Source: Ascarosepion bandense (Eukaryota > Mollusca > Cephalopoda > Sepiida > Sepiidae). From it: a stretch of 64,000 bases of DNA. The notes under the pieces were generated by a model. That model was not told where the DNA came from. It ran no database searches and saw only the letters and a program-made list of their open reading frames with translations. Location of the stretch: NCBI GenBank assembly GCA_037127315.1, contig JBBBDQ010000230.1:116001-180000 (forward strand), in the 5' to 3' direction. Below are positions 52,346-63,108 of the stretch, piece after piece. How positions within the stretch are numbered: position 1 is the first letter of the stretch; each line of letters starts with the position of its first letter. Position numbers and translations under genes: made by a program.

Positions 52346-52541
52346 CTTTTTTTTTTTTTTTTTTAATCATATCACCCCGAGCAAGGCGATAACGCCACTG
52401 ATGCGCAGGGGGCTACGTGAGAGTGAAAAGATTGGAAAAGAGAAAGCCGGAAACCACATCCTAAACAGGGAATAAGGGGTGAGCCTCTTCACCTGTTCAA
52501 TAGACGTGGGTGGAGTGTGAACCGGGCGATAGTTTAGTCTA
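52346..52541 (-). mobile_element. Non-autonomous LINE derivative, single head
   Basis: Minus strand twin of 22855-23063: T-run, ATCATATCACCCCGAGCAAG, CCACTGATGCGCAGGGGGCT, then CCGGAAACCACATCCTAAAC, GGTGGAGTGTGAACCGGGCG and ATAGTTTAGTCT. The last ~14 bp of the head (TATCTACTCCAATT) are missing. Confidence 0.87.
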
Positions 52542-53514
52542 ATTTATTCTGAAATGTTTACATAGTTATTTTTAAACTAGCTTTTAATATGGCTTCGTTC
52601 GTTATAGTGATATCACTCCCGGTGAGCTGAATTTGTACACCGTCATTATTTATTTTCACATAAAATTTACAGGGGGTTCTGTGATTGTTTTTCTGTCTCA
52701 ACGCTTTGTACGATTTCTTCTATGAGAATTTTTCTTGCTTTAGTTTAACAGTGTGCCTTTTATGTCATACTTTTCCAAATTTGTAGAACGTTAAATTATT
52801 AAAAGCATAATAATTTCCGAGACATAACTTTCAATATATGAAACATGGATCAATTTTTCATTTTCCACGTATTTCTTTGACTTTTATATACGAGTATTTT
52901 TTTCCTAAATTTCCTCCATGTGTCCAAGTTTTTTAGAATTTTATTACGTATTTCTGCGTTTTTTTCATCATTAGATATTGAACAAAATAATCCTTGAAAC
53001 ATATCAGGTGTCGGTTTGTTTCACTTGAATTTTTCACACTTGTTGTTACCAATTCCAGCATATGTGACAATATCTTCATCTTATTTTCCCGTCAGACTAG
53101 TATTGAATAACGATCTTTTCTCGCTAAATATTTTAGTTAGAATATTAACCGTTTCTTCAAAGCCACTCATCCTTCTACTTGTTTTCTCGGTAGTTAAAAA
53201 TTACAGTAATTTTCCTGTTCTGCTGCTGTAACTTTCTCCACAAATGTTTTGTTTTTCTCGTCCTCTCAGTCTTCTTTGTCAATAAGCAGAAAAATTAAGT
53301 TCAGCATTTTAGTTTTATGTTAATTCAGTTATGGCAATTTCCACCGCATCGGGAGTTAAAGAACATGACGACCTTTTTTTATTATTTCAATTAATTTTTA
53401 TTATTTCGATTAATTTTCTTGTTTTTGTAGTTCCAGCAGATGCTGCTGCTGCTTTTATGTTGTTGTTCTTTTTTAACCAGTTGGTCTAATATTTCTTCCA
53501 TAATTAAGAATATC
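52542..53514. other. No gene seen; holds R4 copy 2
   Basis: 52735-52890 is the R4 partner of 48235-48405 (CAGTGTGCCTTTTATGTCAT, TTCCGAGACATAACTTTCA, AAACATGGATCAATTTTTC). A 71-codon plus ORF at 53016 has no motif. Confidence 0.5.
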
Positions 53515-53640
53515 TTTAGGCACCTCATCGTAGTGTACTGGTTAACAATCTTGTCTCGCTAGAATAATTACAACTGAGTAGTGTGTTCGCTCTTCACTGA
53601 GTACCCCACACTTTCGACCTTGTGCCACATCTAAATAGCA
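53515..53640 (+). mobile_element. Second tRNA-derived SINE family, copy 2
   Basis: CACCTCATCGTAGTGTACTG, GGTTAACAATCTTGTCTCGC, then a decayed box B (GTGTTCGCTCTTCAC) and GACCTTGTGCCACATCTAAA. Partner of 19425-19545, opposite orientation. Confidence 0.7.
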
Positions 53641-53654
53641 CTTAGTAAATAAAA

Positions 53655-53965
53655 TTACTTACCTGATACAAATCAAGTAGGGATCCGAATCATTTCTCAG
53701 TTGCGTCTCTGTTCTCAAAGAGAGAGTGCGGCTCAGTTCTAGCTCTGTCCGAGGACAGATATGCATCTGAGAAAAATCATACTGAGTAGATGCCCGGTCC
53801 CGGGGAACAGTGTCCCGACCCCGATTGCACCAGCGGGGTGGATCAGTTGCTCGTCACAAGGGCCAGCGTGACTGGCGGTTTCGGGAACTGTGTAATATTT
53901 GTAACTTAGCCCGCCCGTACGCCTCCGGGCTCCGCACATTAAAAACCGACCGTGTGTCACATCTC
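53655..53965 (-). other. CpG-rich island ending in a consensus splice donor
   Basis: About 300 bp with much higher G+C and CpG than the rest of the window (CCGGTCCCGGGGAACAG, GCCCGCCCGTACGCCTCCGG). On minus it ends TTTGTATCAGGTAAGTAATT, a perfect CAG|GTAAGTA donor near 53666. It could be an untranslated first exon and promoter, or a fragment of an unknown repeat. The 73-codon minus ORF (53739-53960) has no recognised domain. Confidence 0.35.
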
Positions 53966-54253
53966 GCTCCAGTGGGGAAGTAGGGTAAATTTATACTTAA
54001 GAATATCTTTAATTAAGTAACACAAGAAAATAAGTAACACTAACGTGGATCTAACTTCTCTTCATCGCTGCAATAATGTGCGCCGCACAAAATATTTCGA
54101 TTCATCGTTGCCATCGCTATTGTCATATTATTATGTTTTGGCTGACTCCAGCGATAATCTACCGAAGACACTATGAGGACTCTCTCGAACTTTGACCCTG
54201 GAATCTCATTGATTTCTTTATTTAAGATGTCTTGCTTAGTTCACTTGTGTTAC
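53966..54253. other. No gene seen
   Basis: Mixed sequence between the CpG-rich island and a SINE. Confidence 0.4.
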
Positions 54254-54394
54254 CAGTCAGTCAGTCAGTCAGATCATGTCTCGAAAGAAAAATGACTGAC
54301 TGGGTAGATTATCCCGCAGTAGGTTGCCATTACTTTCTGCGGTAGACTGGTTGCCAGCCAAGGCTATAGAACCGAATCTGTCCTGTTATTCCTG
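54254..54394 (-). mobile_element. tRNA-headed SINE, tail half
   Basis: CAGTCAGTCAGTCAGATCAT, GATTATCCCGCAGTAGGTTG, GGTAGACTGGTTGCCAGCCA and AATCTGTCCTGTTATT. The head is absent. RTE copy K begins at its right end. Confidence 0.85.
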
Positions 54395-55204
54395 TTAGCA
54401 ACCACAATCCCAACAATGTAAAATATGCGAATTACACGGTGCTGATATCAAACAAGGAAAGAAAATGCAGGACCTCCTACAGAAGGTAGCGAGGAGAAAG
54501 GACTGAGCATAATCTTTAAGAAAACATAATGTATGATCAGCATATAGAAGAGATCAATATACCAACTATAGGTTGAATAAACTAAAATAAACAGTAAAGA
54601 AACTTAAATACCTGAGAAGCGTACTGACAGAGGATGGAAAGTGCGACGTTGAGATCAGAAGACTTATTGTCATTGGCCAAGGACGCAATCCAAAAGCTAA
54701 CCAGAGTACTGAGAGATAGAATAATCTTATTGGAAACAAACAAAAGAGTGCTGGAATGCTATGTGATATCTGCCTTTCTGTATGGAAGTAAATGTTGAAC
54801 GATCTCCTTAAGGATGAAGTAAAGGCTTGAGGAAGCAAAAAACTGGTTATCCAAAAACATGCTGAGGATACCATGGTCTGACACATGAGCAACAATGAGG
54901 TGTTGGAGAGGATGCAAGCGAGAACAAAACTAATACTTGACATGAGGAAGACAGAGCTGATGTTACTGAGACACGTAATGAGAAAAGACTAGCTAGAGAA
55001 TATAATACTCCCAGGATGTAGAGAAAGATAGAGAGACAGAGGAAAGGAGCGCAAAGACATTATTTGATATTCATGAGCAAGTATATGGCGGAGTGGAGAG
55101 TGATACGTAGAGGAAAAATATTGAGAATCACAAGAGACAAGGCTAATTGAAAATCTATGATCGCTTATGTCCTGAAGAGACACAGCAAATGAAGAAGAAA
55201 AAAA
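54395..55204 (+). mobile_element. RTE/BovB-like LINE, copy K (broken, most of RT C-half)
   Basis: Begins NHNPNNVKYANYTVLISNKE: the catalytic YADD has become YANY. Then LLQKVARRK, a KYLRSVLTEDGKCDVEIRR block, LTRVLRDRIILLETNKRVLE, YGSKC, MLRIPW and SNNEVLERMQARTKLILDMR, ending CPEETQQMKKK. Stops and frameshifts throughout. The tail is a short AAGAAGAAAAAAA. Confidence 0.85.
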
Positions 55205-55950
55205 TGTACCCAAGGAGTGAGGTTAATAAAATTGCGGTGTCAAGTGACTAGAAAATTGTCCCTTTGACACCGCACGAAAGTTAAAAATTGTCCGAAAAAT
55301 CAAATATTTTCTTTGTAATTCACTCAAGGATCACTAGAAAACTTTTGCAACAATTGTTTTTTCTTACTTAATTTTTGTTAACATTTATTTTTCTTTAATT
55401 CATGAAGTTCCCAATACTGAAACGGTTAAAGCATTTGATACAATAAGTTAAATTTTTTCGAATTGAGACAAATATGATTCAGTCTCTCTCCAAAATTTTA
55501 TTCTAATTCCCAGGTGTGAAAAAAGTATTGTTGACGGAATATAAATTAAAAGTAAATAGTAAAATGTTTTGCATCCTCATCGCCAATTTTTTGTAGGATG
55601 GTTGGGACAAAGCTTCACTGCAAAGTTGTAGTGAACGATTTATGCTAGAAGTAAGACACGGAACACAGAAGGTAGGTTGAAAAATGTGTATTCCTATAAC
55701 AAGAATATATGTACAAGGTATGTGTTAGTAATTAAATAAATAAAAAAAAAGGAATTCCGAACGGTACAGTTACGCTGCGTATTACCTGACTAGTAGAGGG
55801 CTTTAACTGCGTATTAGCTGCTGTCTTTAACTGCCTTCTGCGGGTAAGAGGAAGAGTCCATTACTCGTAGGAGGGCACCATAACATAACCATAAGTTAAA
55901 AGGCAAAAATCTTTAACAGTATACGACATAGAAAAATGGTGACTCATTTT
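55205..55950. other. No gene seen
   Basis: AT-rich, no recognised element. Confidence 0.45.
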
Positions 55951-56360
55951 CATTTCTTCTATGCATCCTGTCCATAAGGTTGTAGGCGATTATGGCACTT
56001 CAGCACTTTCTGTCTTTTGTAGTTCGTAATTAAATGTAATTTTTGTAAACTAGCCTAAACCTTACTCCGTTATCCGATAACTCAAGCTTACTAAGTTATA
56101 CATTGTTCTCGTCTGTCTTGCATTTAGTCTGTCTTGTGAGGGTCAAAATGTCAAATCCTTCTTTCCTTATTATGTGCTTAAGTAATTTCAACTGTCGCTT
56201 CCTGATATTAAATATAAATTTTCTCTCTGTTTCTATCAACTTAGTATCTTTGATTTTGCTTACTTGTCCATTCCTTGTGAGTCCCTCTGTGGGGCGTTTT
56301 TCCACCATTTACAGCTATATAGAAGGCTTGATATTACGTAACAGTTCAGTACATTTCCGT
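55951..56360 (-). mobile_element. RTE/BovB-like LINE, copy L (old 3' fragment)
   Basis: CATTTCTTCTATGCATCCTG, then GGTTGTAGGCGATTATGGC at the 3' end. The 70-codon minus frame 56096-56308 has KIKDTKLIETERKFIFNIRK, RQLKLLKHIIRKEGFDILTL and TRQTKCKTDEN. The 3' (AAG)n is reduced to TTTCTTC. Confidence 0.8.
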
Positions 56361-57129
56361 ATTTAACGCTGCCAATAAAATTCCATGTTACTTCATCGCA
56401 GTAAATGTACAAGAACCACAGATATCTGACCACAAGCTAACACGTCATTTTTGGGGATCAACATGTCTCATAAGGTGGGATTTCCTTTTGTTTCTTTATT
56501 ATTATGTTGTCATTTTCATCATATTTCTATTTCTGCTATGGTCGCACTACCTACCAACTCTACGGGAAGACCTAAGGCAGGTCGTGGTGTGTTGTTATGG
56601 CTCCATTTCATGTTTTTAACGCTTCATTAAATGCAGTCATAACGAGACCATCTTTTTCTTTAAATATACGGTTATAGATCTAGCTAGAGAATTTTCAAGA
56701 CTATCATTAGGATTGTCCTGGTTGTGGGGACCTGAAGATTCATTCTTTGTGTAGAAGCTTGTTCCTATGTCAAATTTTTCGACCTCAGGTAAGTTCCCTC
56801 CTGAAAGACGGGCTCCCTGTTTATCCACTGGAAGAGCTATACTGGACTTTTTATTTCTATTTGTAATTCTCATATTTTTTCCCACGAGTGACGCACGGGT
56901 CATAAGTCCACCCAAAGTTGACCGGCACGTTGGTTAACGGTCTTTTACAAACAGGGTTCCGAAGTCTGTAGGGAATCGTTTGTGACCACATAACGCAGTA
57001 GCCATTCACTCCTCGGCACGATTAACACCTTGAATTGCGGGTTGTTGTTCGGAGTTTTTCTTCTTCTAAATGGGTTGCCAAGCGACAGCTGACAGCGACG
57101 CGATTAGAACTCAAAGAGAAATACGCTAG
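56361..57129. other. Unassigned; one 92-codon minus ORF
   Basis: The ORF at 56637-56915 (MGGLMTRASLVGKNMRITNR, KKSSIALPVDKQGARLSGGN, PEVEKFDIGTSFYTKNESSG) has a normal amino-acid mix and is not microsatellite-derived. I do not recognise it, and it has no neighbouring exons I can see. GGTTGCCAAGCGAC at 57071 resembles an RFX-type box. Confidence 0.3.
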
Positions 57130-57136
57130 TTTAAAA

Positions 57137-57178
57137 AATTATTATTATTACTATTATCATTATTATTATTATTATTAT
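57137..57178. repeat. (ATT)n microsatellite
   Basis: Imperfect ATT units. Confidence 0.8.
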
Positions 57179-59529
57179 GTTCACTTTTAAAACTAGAGTG
57201 GAATAAATATGTTGTCATAATTTGAGATGTAACCCTAGTATTCACACCGGCTTTATTTTTCAAATAAATAAAAAACCAAAAAATAAAAAGAACACTTCAA
57301 GCAAAATCTCTCCTCTCTCACTATATCTCTTCCTTTCTTTCTTACTTTATTAATTTCGTTTTCTTGAGAAAACATTTTTCGTTGGTAACAGGGTGGAACG
57401 AACAACGATCATGTGTCAAAGTGAGTAACGAGAAAAAAAAAACATACCAGACAAGCAATTAGATGTGAACGAGGTTCTCACGATCCAGTTGCACCGACAA
57501 CGGACGCGCTTTAGGGTTTGGCCCAGTAACATATGGTCCTTGCATTGCCCTATCCCTGAGTGCATTTGGTAGTATAGGAAGCTGTTGGGCGGAAAAAAAG
57601 ATTCTACACATCTAAGTAATTTATTACCGCCACGTCAATAAAAAAGAGACATTTATACTTGAAATAATAATTCCTTCAATTGAAATATGTATAGCTATCC
57701 TGTAAGAATGTATGAAAGATTTATAGTTACGTAAAGATAGAGTTTTTGTAGACTCCATTAAATTCTCAATATCACATCAGTTAACAATAGAAATAATTAG
57801 TCCTATTTGGGTATATGGAAAGCTGAATGGGACTGAAATCAAACATTTGAAGCAGAAATTAATTAGAATATTAGAGGAAATAGAAAGATCTGATTTTAAC
57901 TTTGATGTAAAAATTGTCTATGAGGTTGGATCCAAAAAGTTTGAGCCGAAATTCTTTAAATCATAGTAAACTAATACAAATTATTTCCAAGAAAAAGACA
58001 CGACTTTGGATTCAAATAGTTTTAGCCAAAATATTTTCAAAAGCTTATATTAAATATAAATAATTTGTATTCACTTTAAGAATGAGAAAATACAAAACGC
58101 TTCAAACGGTTATAGCAATTGTAAATAATTTGCTTGCAAGTTGTGATTAAGTAAGGACATACTATATGTGATCACCCAACTCATGAACCGAAACAGTTAA
58201 TGACATGACACTGAGAAAATAATTCATTTTTCTTTTAAATTCTTTATTCGACAATTAAGTTTAGCAAAATATAAAAAACTTATTTTCCAGTGGCTATTTA
58301 TTTCCCATAGTTACAATATCCTGCTCGCGGTTTAACCATTTCATAAGCACACCTCGTCTTGCAAATATTCATGGTGTCTGTCTGGAAATTTTGTTTTTTA
58401 TTACTTTTTAACTAGGTACTCTCCCCTTGGGATCAGTAAAACTTCCCGTTATTTCATTATCTCCGTTAAGAATATCACTATTTGTTTAAGTATCTTTAGG
58501 CATTTCTCTCTTTTCAAACACGCACACACACACATGTACCAAACACACACACACGCACATATGTATGGATGTAGGGGAAAGCCATGTGAAAAGTGATGAG
58601 TTGAAAAAATCTTCAAACAACGCTACAAGTAAAAATAATATTATTTATTGATTATAAAAAATGCATTTTTTATTATAGGTTGAAAAAGACAAGCTATAGA
58701 TCTCCTCAGAGAAAGTGCGTACGAAATATAATTTTAAGGTGAAAGTAAACTGTGAATTCTTAAAAAAAAGAAATTCACGATCTACGTTATATGTGTGTAT
58801 GATGTGATTTTATTAACAGTTTATAATAACAATGCTAATACTGCTGCTAAAATTACACTTCGTTTTTATCTTGCTGTAATTTAAATTGTGCAAACTGGTT
58901 TATAAAATATTTAAAAAAAGGAATTTGTACACTAATGTGTTAATCTGCATGTGGGAAAATTTGAGAATTTGTTATTGTATACAATGTGGTTGTTGATTTA
59001 TACTGAAGTCTAAATACAATTAATTAACGTTAGGCTGTTTGTACGAAACATGGAATCACAGAAAGTTAAATGTTAAATTTACTGAACAAGTTTCCTTGAT
59101 TGATAAATATATTTTCCAATTTTTAATTTCGATTTTTAGGAGAGAAATGATTGTTAATCATTTTCTGAGTGAGCCTTCAATTTTTCTATAGCAAACTACA
59201 AAAATATTTGTTTTTGAAAAGCTTGAATAGCGGTTGAGGCAACGTAACTGATTGGTTAATAAATTATATTGTGAAAATTAATTTCATGTTCCTGTGAGCT
59301 TATTTTTCGTGGGTTTGGCTACTTTTGAACCTTTTAAAACACTTCAACTTAGTGTTAACATATTCACTTAAAAAGACACAGTTATTATTGAAAGAAAATG
59401 GTTATTTTTGTAGCGATATTATAACATGATTATGTTAAAAATTCTAAATATTATTCGTTCTACTTCGTATTATGCACGTCCTTTAAGAAAAGTGTTTTTT
59501 ATACGGAATTTTATTCCAGCCATATCTAC

Positions 59530-59533
<4 letters not shown>
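57179..59533. other. Longest unassigned stretch, no gene seen
   Basis: About 2.35 kb of AT-rich sequence. 57460-57600 is GC-richer (GGACGCGCTTTAGGGTTTGG, CCCTATCCCTGAGTGCATTT) but matches nothing I recognise. 57835-57966 holds a short open stretch (KLNGTEIKHLKQKLIRIL...) with no sure family. A short CA/ACAC run lies near 58520-58560. Confidence 0.5.

Positions 59534-59577
<44 letters not shown>
59534..59577. repeat. (TA)n microsatellite
   Basis: About 21 TA units. Confidence 0.9.
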
Positions 59578-59579
<2 letters not shown>

Positions 59580-59580
<1 letters not shown>

Positions 59581-59730
59581 ATCCGCAGACAGATCTATTT
59601 CGCTGTATCACAGTTCATCAGTACAGTTAGACATACAATTTCTTTTAACCCAGGATTGAAACCTGACCGAATTGGCCTCAGTCGGCGATTCTAATTCTGA
59701 GCTATGGGCGCTCGATAGAATGGGGTAGAT
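59580..59730 (-). mobile_element. tRNA-derived SINE-like element with hammerhead-like motif
   Basis: On minus 59713-59646 is tRNA-like: GCGCCCATAGCTCAGAATTA (box A), GAATCGCCGACTGAGGCC, then GGTTTCAATCCTGGGTTA (box B and acceptor). It is followed at 59621-59597 by CTGATGAACTGTGATACAGC and GAAAT, i.e. CUGAUGA, a 4-bp CTGT/ACAG stem II and GAAA. The first stem II pair is A-C and the remaining stems are unclear. (TA)n runs flank it. Confidence 0.5.
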
Positions 59731-60330
59731 TTTTAGCGTATCAGGTATCGTATATATATATATATATATATATATATGTAATGGGGAAATATTTGAAAAG
59801 ATAGGAAAAGTTAACTTCTGACGCCTTTCCCTATTCGACACTTCATTGGATTTAATTTATTCTGTTAGCACGACTACACACGCACAAGACAAATTGGTAT
59901 TGAAATTTCTATGCGTTTTATATATATATAGCCGAATTTATTTAAAGTCTTTTACTTCTTTTTTTTACTTTTTTTTTTCTTCTATTTTTTATATTAGGTT
60001 ATCCAACACTATGATAATATGGAATAGTAGAATGTTGTAGGATCCAGAGGGAAGATTTCTTGCAGATGGTTTTGCGACTAAGGCACTTTTAAACATTTAT
60101 ATATTCGTGAATTGTTTTCTCCATTTATCAGAATAGCATTTTTTTTTTGTCAAAATTGTGGTCAGTTTCGTTATATTGGGCAACCTGCGCAGTTGATATC
60201 TTATTTTGTTAAAGGTCTGTTATTGTTCATATATTCTCTTATATATATATGCTATGTCCCGGAAAGGGATATAGATATATCATTCGAGGTAGCAAGCGGT
60301 TTTGGCAAATGTAACTGAGTAGGACAATCT
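59731..60330. other. No gene seen; short (TA)n at 59752-59776
   Basis: AT-rich. ORFs of 64 and 68 codons lack motifs. Confidence 0.45.
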
Positions 60331-60500
60331 AGCACGTAGACGCAAGTGACGTTACTCTTCGTATGCAGTATCCTAAGACGTAGACATAGTCAATAGCCGT
60401 AGACCAATAGTCGTAGACTGACAGACCTCTAGCGGTAGATCTATGGACGCAGACCTCTTGACGTAGACCTCTTTGCGTCGTCGCCTTCGTCTATATTCAT
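60331..60500. repeat. Cluster of CGTAGAC motifs
   Basis: GTAGAC or a one-base variant (GTAGAT, GCAGAC) occurs at 60336, 60380, 60399, 60413, 60435, 60449 and 60463. The later gaps are 14-22 bp. Spacing is irregular, so it is a decayed short tandem repeat or a cluster of binding sites. Confidence 0.6.
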
Positions 60501-61049
60501 GGCTGACACCAGTCAGTTACAATACTCTGAGGGGGAACCAAGGTGTATGATAATTCATTACATATTCATTACATCATTATATTCCTTCAGTTTTCTCCTA
60601 TCTATATTTTGAGGCAGTTATTACACGAGATGGAATAAACCTCACTGTCAAATTTTACTGGAATGTTTTGTTTATTAGTGACTTATTATTTTATTTACTT
60701 AGTTTTATCCTAAGTTTAAATAGATTCTTTTTATTATGGATGTGACACAGGTGGTAGGATAATACATTTTTGAGGGGAGATGTCATTTTTAACGCATGTG
60801 TAATAAACAATATATATAATAAACAATATATAATCGATGAAAAAATATAATTAAAACATATGTGTAATGAAAAAATTGAGGAATTGAATTCATTTATTCA
60901 ATTAAATTTTTTAACTCGGATTATCTGAACGATGTATCTGCGAAACATGATATGCTGAAATATTTTAAAATTGGTTGTAGAGTGTCTAACCACTGCAGCA
61001 CTCACAATGATGGAATGGCCAAAGGCTAAAATAGTCTATTTAAGTAATC
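60501..61049. other. No gene seen
   Basis: AT-rich, no recognised signal. Confidence 0.45.
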
Positions 61050-61575
61050 TAAAATTATTTATAAATGGAACTTTGTCTCTGTGTGTGTGTCTGTGTGTGT
61101 GTGTGTCCCTTACCTATAGACTCCGAAACGGCTGAACCGATTTCTTGAAAATTTACACAGTTGTACTATAAGCGTCTGCGAGTGTTCTTAGCTAGGTTTT
61201 GTGCCGAGGTACCCCCGATAAAAATCGAAAATCGATAGTCGAAAAAATCGGCTTATAGGAGTGGTCCGATTTTAATCAAATTTGATACACTCATAGACAA
61301 AGACATAAGAAACGATATTCATAAGTTTCAAGGTTGCAGTTCTTACAATAGTGTAGAAAATCGATTATATATATATATATATATATATATAAAAGGCAAG
61401 ATTTTGTGTGTATGTCTGTTTATCTGTCTGTATGTCCTTTATACAAATCCACAATTTTTATCCGATTCTCACCAAACTTCACAAAAATATTCTTTCGGTT
61501 GAATCTGAGCTCCAGCACTATGGATTAGTTTTAAAGCTCTCATTACACCCGAGCAACGTCGGGCTATACAGCTAG
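61050..61575 (+). mobile_element. Helitron-like non-autonomous element, copy 3
   Basis: Starts TTATTTATAAATGGAACTTT, then (TG)n-like sequence, CCGAAACGGCTGAACCGATT, TACCCCCGATAAAAATC, an internal (TA)n (61364-61391), AAAGGCAAGATTTTGTGTG, and the end CATTACACCCGAGCAACGTC, GGGCTATACAGCTAGTAATT. CTAG at 61572-61575. Confidence 0.72.
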
Positions 61576-62209
61576 TAATTGTATAATTTGAGGCGTAATA
61601 TTCGAGTGTCCTCCGAATAACATTCGAACTGATTAAATCGGCGACTATTGTGATCTAAACGCCTTTTCTTTGTCTTGTAAGGTCTGTCTTGTTTGTTATT
61701 GTAACTATTGTACTGTTTTGTGTATATCCGTGTATCATTGAATAGCGTGCTGAATACTGCCGCAGGACACTTTCTCTGTATATCGTATACACCTCGGGGA
61801 TGCAACAAAACTTTTATTTACTTATGCAGTATATATACAAGAAATAAGATTGTTACATTATTTTTTCAAATTTAGATGCGAAAAAAAAATGGAGAAGAAT
61901 AGGGCGAGATCATAAAGAGATTATGAAAAGGCGACATAACCACTGCAAAAACACATTTGACGCATAAACACTTATATATAAGCACAGGTGTACACAGACA
62001 TATAGAAAAAGAGGGAAAACCCAGCTGAAAACAATAACTTGAGAATCCATTAATTACATCAAGCATAAATATCAATTAAATATAACGAAAAAATTGAGAA
62101 TCTTCAATCAATTGATGAAACATTCTTTAGAGTGGACCGAATAATTACAAAACGTACCGTGTACAAAGCTCTGCACTGAATAAAACAACAATCAGCTAAG
62201 GTAAATGTT

Positions 62210-62213
<4 letters not shown>
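61576..62213. other. No gene seen
   Basis: AT-rich. 78- and 67-codon minus ORFs lack motifs. Confidence 0.45.

Positions 62214-62256
<43 letters not shown>
62214..62256. repeat. (TA)n microsatellite
   Basis: About 21 TA units. Confidence 0.9.
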
Positions 62257-62259
<3 letters not shown>

Positions 62260-62345
62260 AACCAAGTTGTAGAACTCGTAGGTTTATTTACCTCTTGTTC
62301 ATGCATTTACTTTTATAAAGAGTGCTCGATACAAATGTAGAGCGT

Positions 62346-62613
62346 TATACTGTAATGGTTGTTACAATGTTTTTACTTCATAGTATCACTACACAAAAAA
62401 GTCTCATGTTTCGAAGGCAGCCCATTATGATTTTGGCTTCTTCCTCAGGTGATTTCTTAGAAAAATCCTTCCTCAGGTGATTTTTAGAAATCACCTGAGG
62501 AAGGTTTTTTCTAAGAAATCACCAAAATCATAATGGGCTGGCTTCGAAACATCAGAATTTTTTTGTGTAGTTATACTATGAATTTATAAACATTGTAACA
62601 ACCGTTACACTAT
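62346..62613. repeat. Palindrome with hammerhead-like cores, beside Penelope-like RT
   Basis: Arms of about 125 bp: left TGTAATGGTTGTTACAATGT pairs with right ACATTGTAACAACCGTTACA. Inside each arm is CTGAGGA...CGAAACAT (right arm 62494-62552) with GCC/GGGC pairing between. The inner loop GGTGATTTTTAGAAATCACC is also palindromic. TA-rich flanks. Either a MITE or terminal repeats of the Penelope-like element to the right. Confidence 0.65.
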
Positions 62614-62734
62614 ATATATATATCCAGGTGAAGAGAACCAACCATTTTACAATTCAGAGTTCTCAAAGGCAGTGTAATACAATACTCTGATCGTTAAAAG
62701 CTTAACAAAAAAAAATTTAACAAAGAACTATAAA

Positions 62735-63108
62735 AAATTGATATCAACATATATAATTTAGTTGATAATATTAATACCTCTAGTAAAAAAAACCCAGATA
62801 GACTGAAAATAAGCGACAAATTAGCAAAACTCCGCACAAAGTTGTGTTATATGAACATCAAAGATCACAAGGAAAATTTTAATACTAATCCTACTGCTAG
62901 AAAGATAAATCTCACAAGACCCGAGATAGAAAAAATTAGTAAAAAAATACTTGAAAGAGTAAATAAATAAATTATAGTATATCTTGGATTAAAATGGAAG
63001 GATACTATTGATGTAACAAATTGGTTTTAAAATATAAAAGAAAAAAAACCTTTTCTTATATCCAATTCAACATTGAGGAGTATTATCCAACGATAGCAAA
63101 GGAATTAT
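62735..63108 (+). pseudogene. Penelope-like reverse transcriptase relic, 5' part
   Basis: Open but shifting frames read LVDNINTSSKKNPDRLKISD, KLAKLRTKLCYMNIKDHKEN, FNTNPTARKINLTRPEIEKI, SKKILERVNK and, after a frameshift, FSYIQFNIEEYYPTIAKEL. This matches the fingers and first palm motif (KDHKxNFxxNPxxRLIN, SKxILxxIN, QFDIxEFYPSIxExLL) of Penelope-like RTs common in aquatic invertebrates. The first catalytic D (FDIEEFYPSI) is N here. It is cut at ELFF by LINE J7. Confidence 0.65.

Noticed and set aside
53655..53830. Possible U1 snRNA (ACTTACCTG followed further on by ATTGCACC)
   Set aside because: Spacing is about 160 nt instead of under 60, and the first stem-loop and the Sm site are not seen. 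On the other strand the same bases read as a splice donor.
56637..56915. 92-codon minus ORF as a host gene exon
   Set aside because: Normal composition, but no recognised domain, no clear splice sites examined on both sides and no neighbouring exons. Left as unassigned.
57835..57966. Open stretch resembling a transposase or THAP-type element (KLNGTEIKHLKQKLIRILEE)
   Set aside because: Too short, with stops close by and no diagnostic motif; I could not assign a family.
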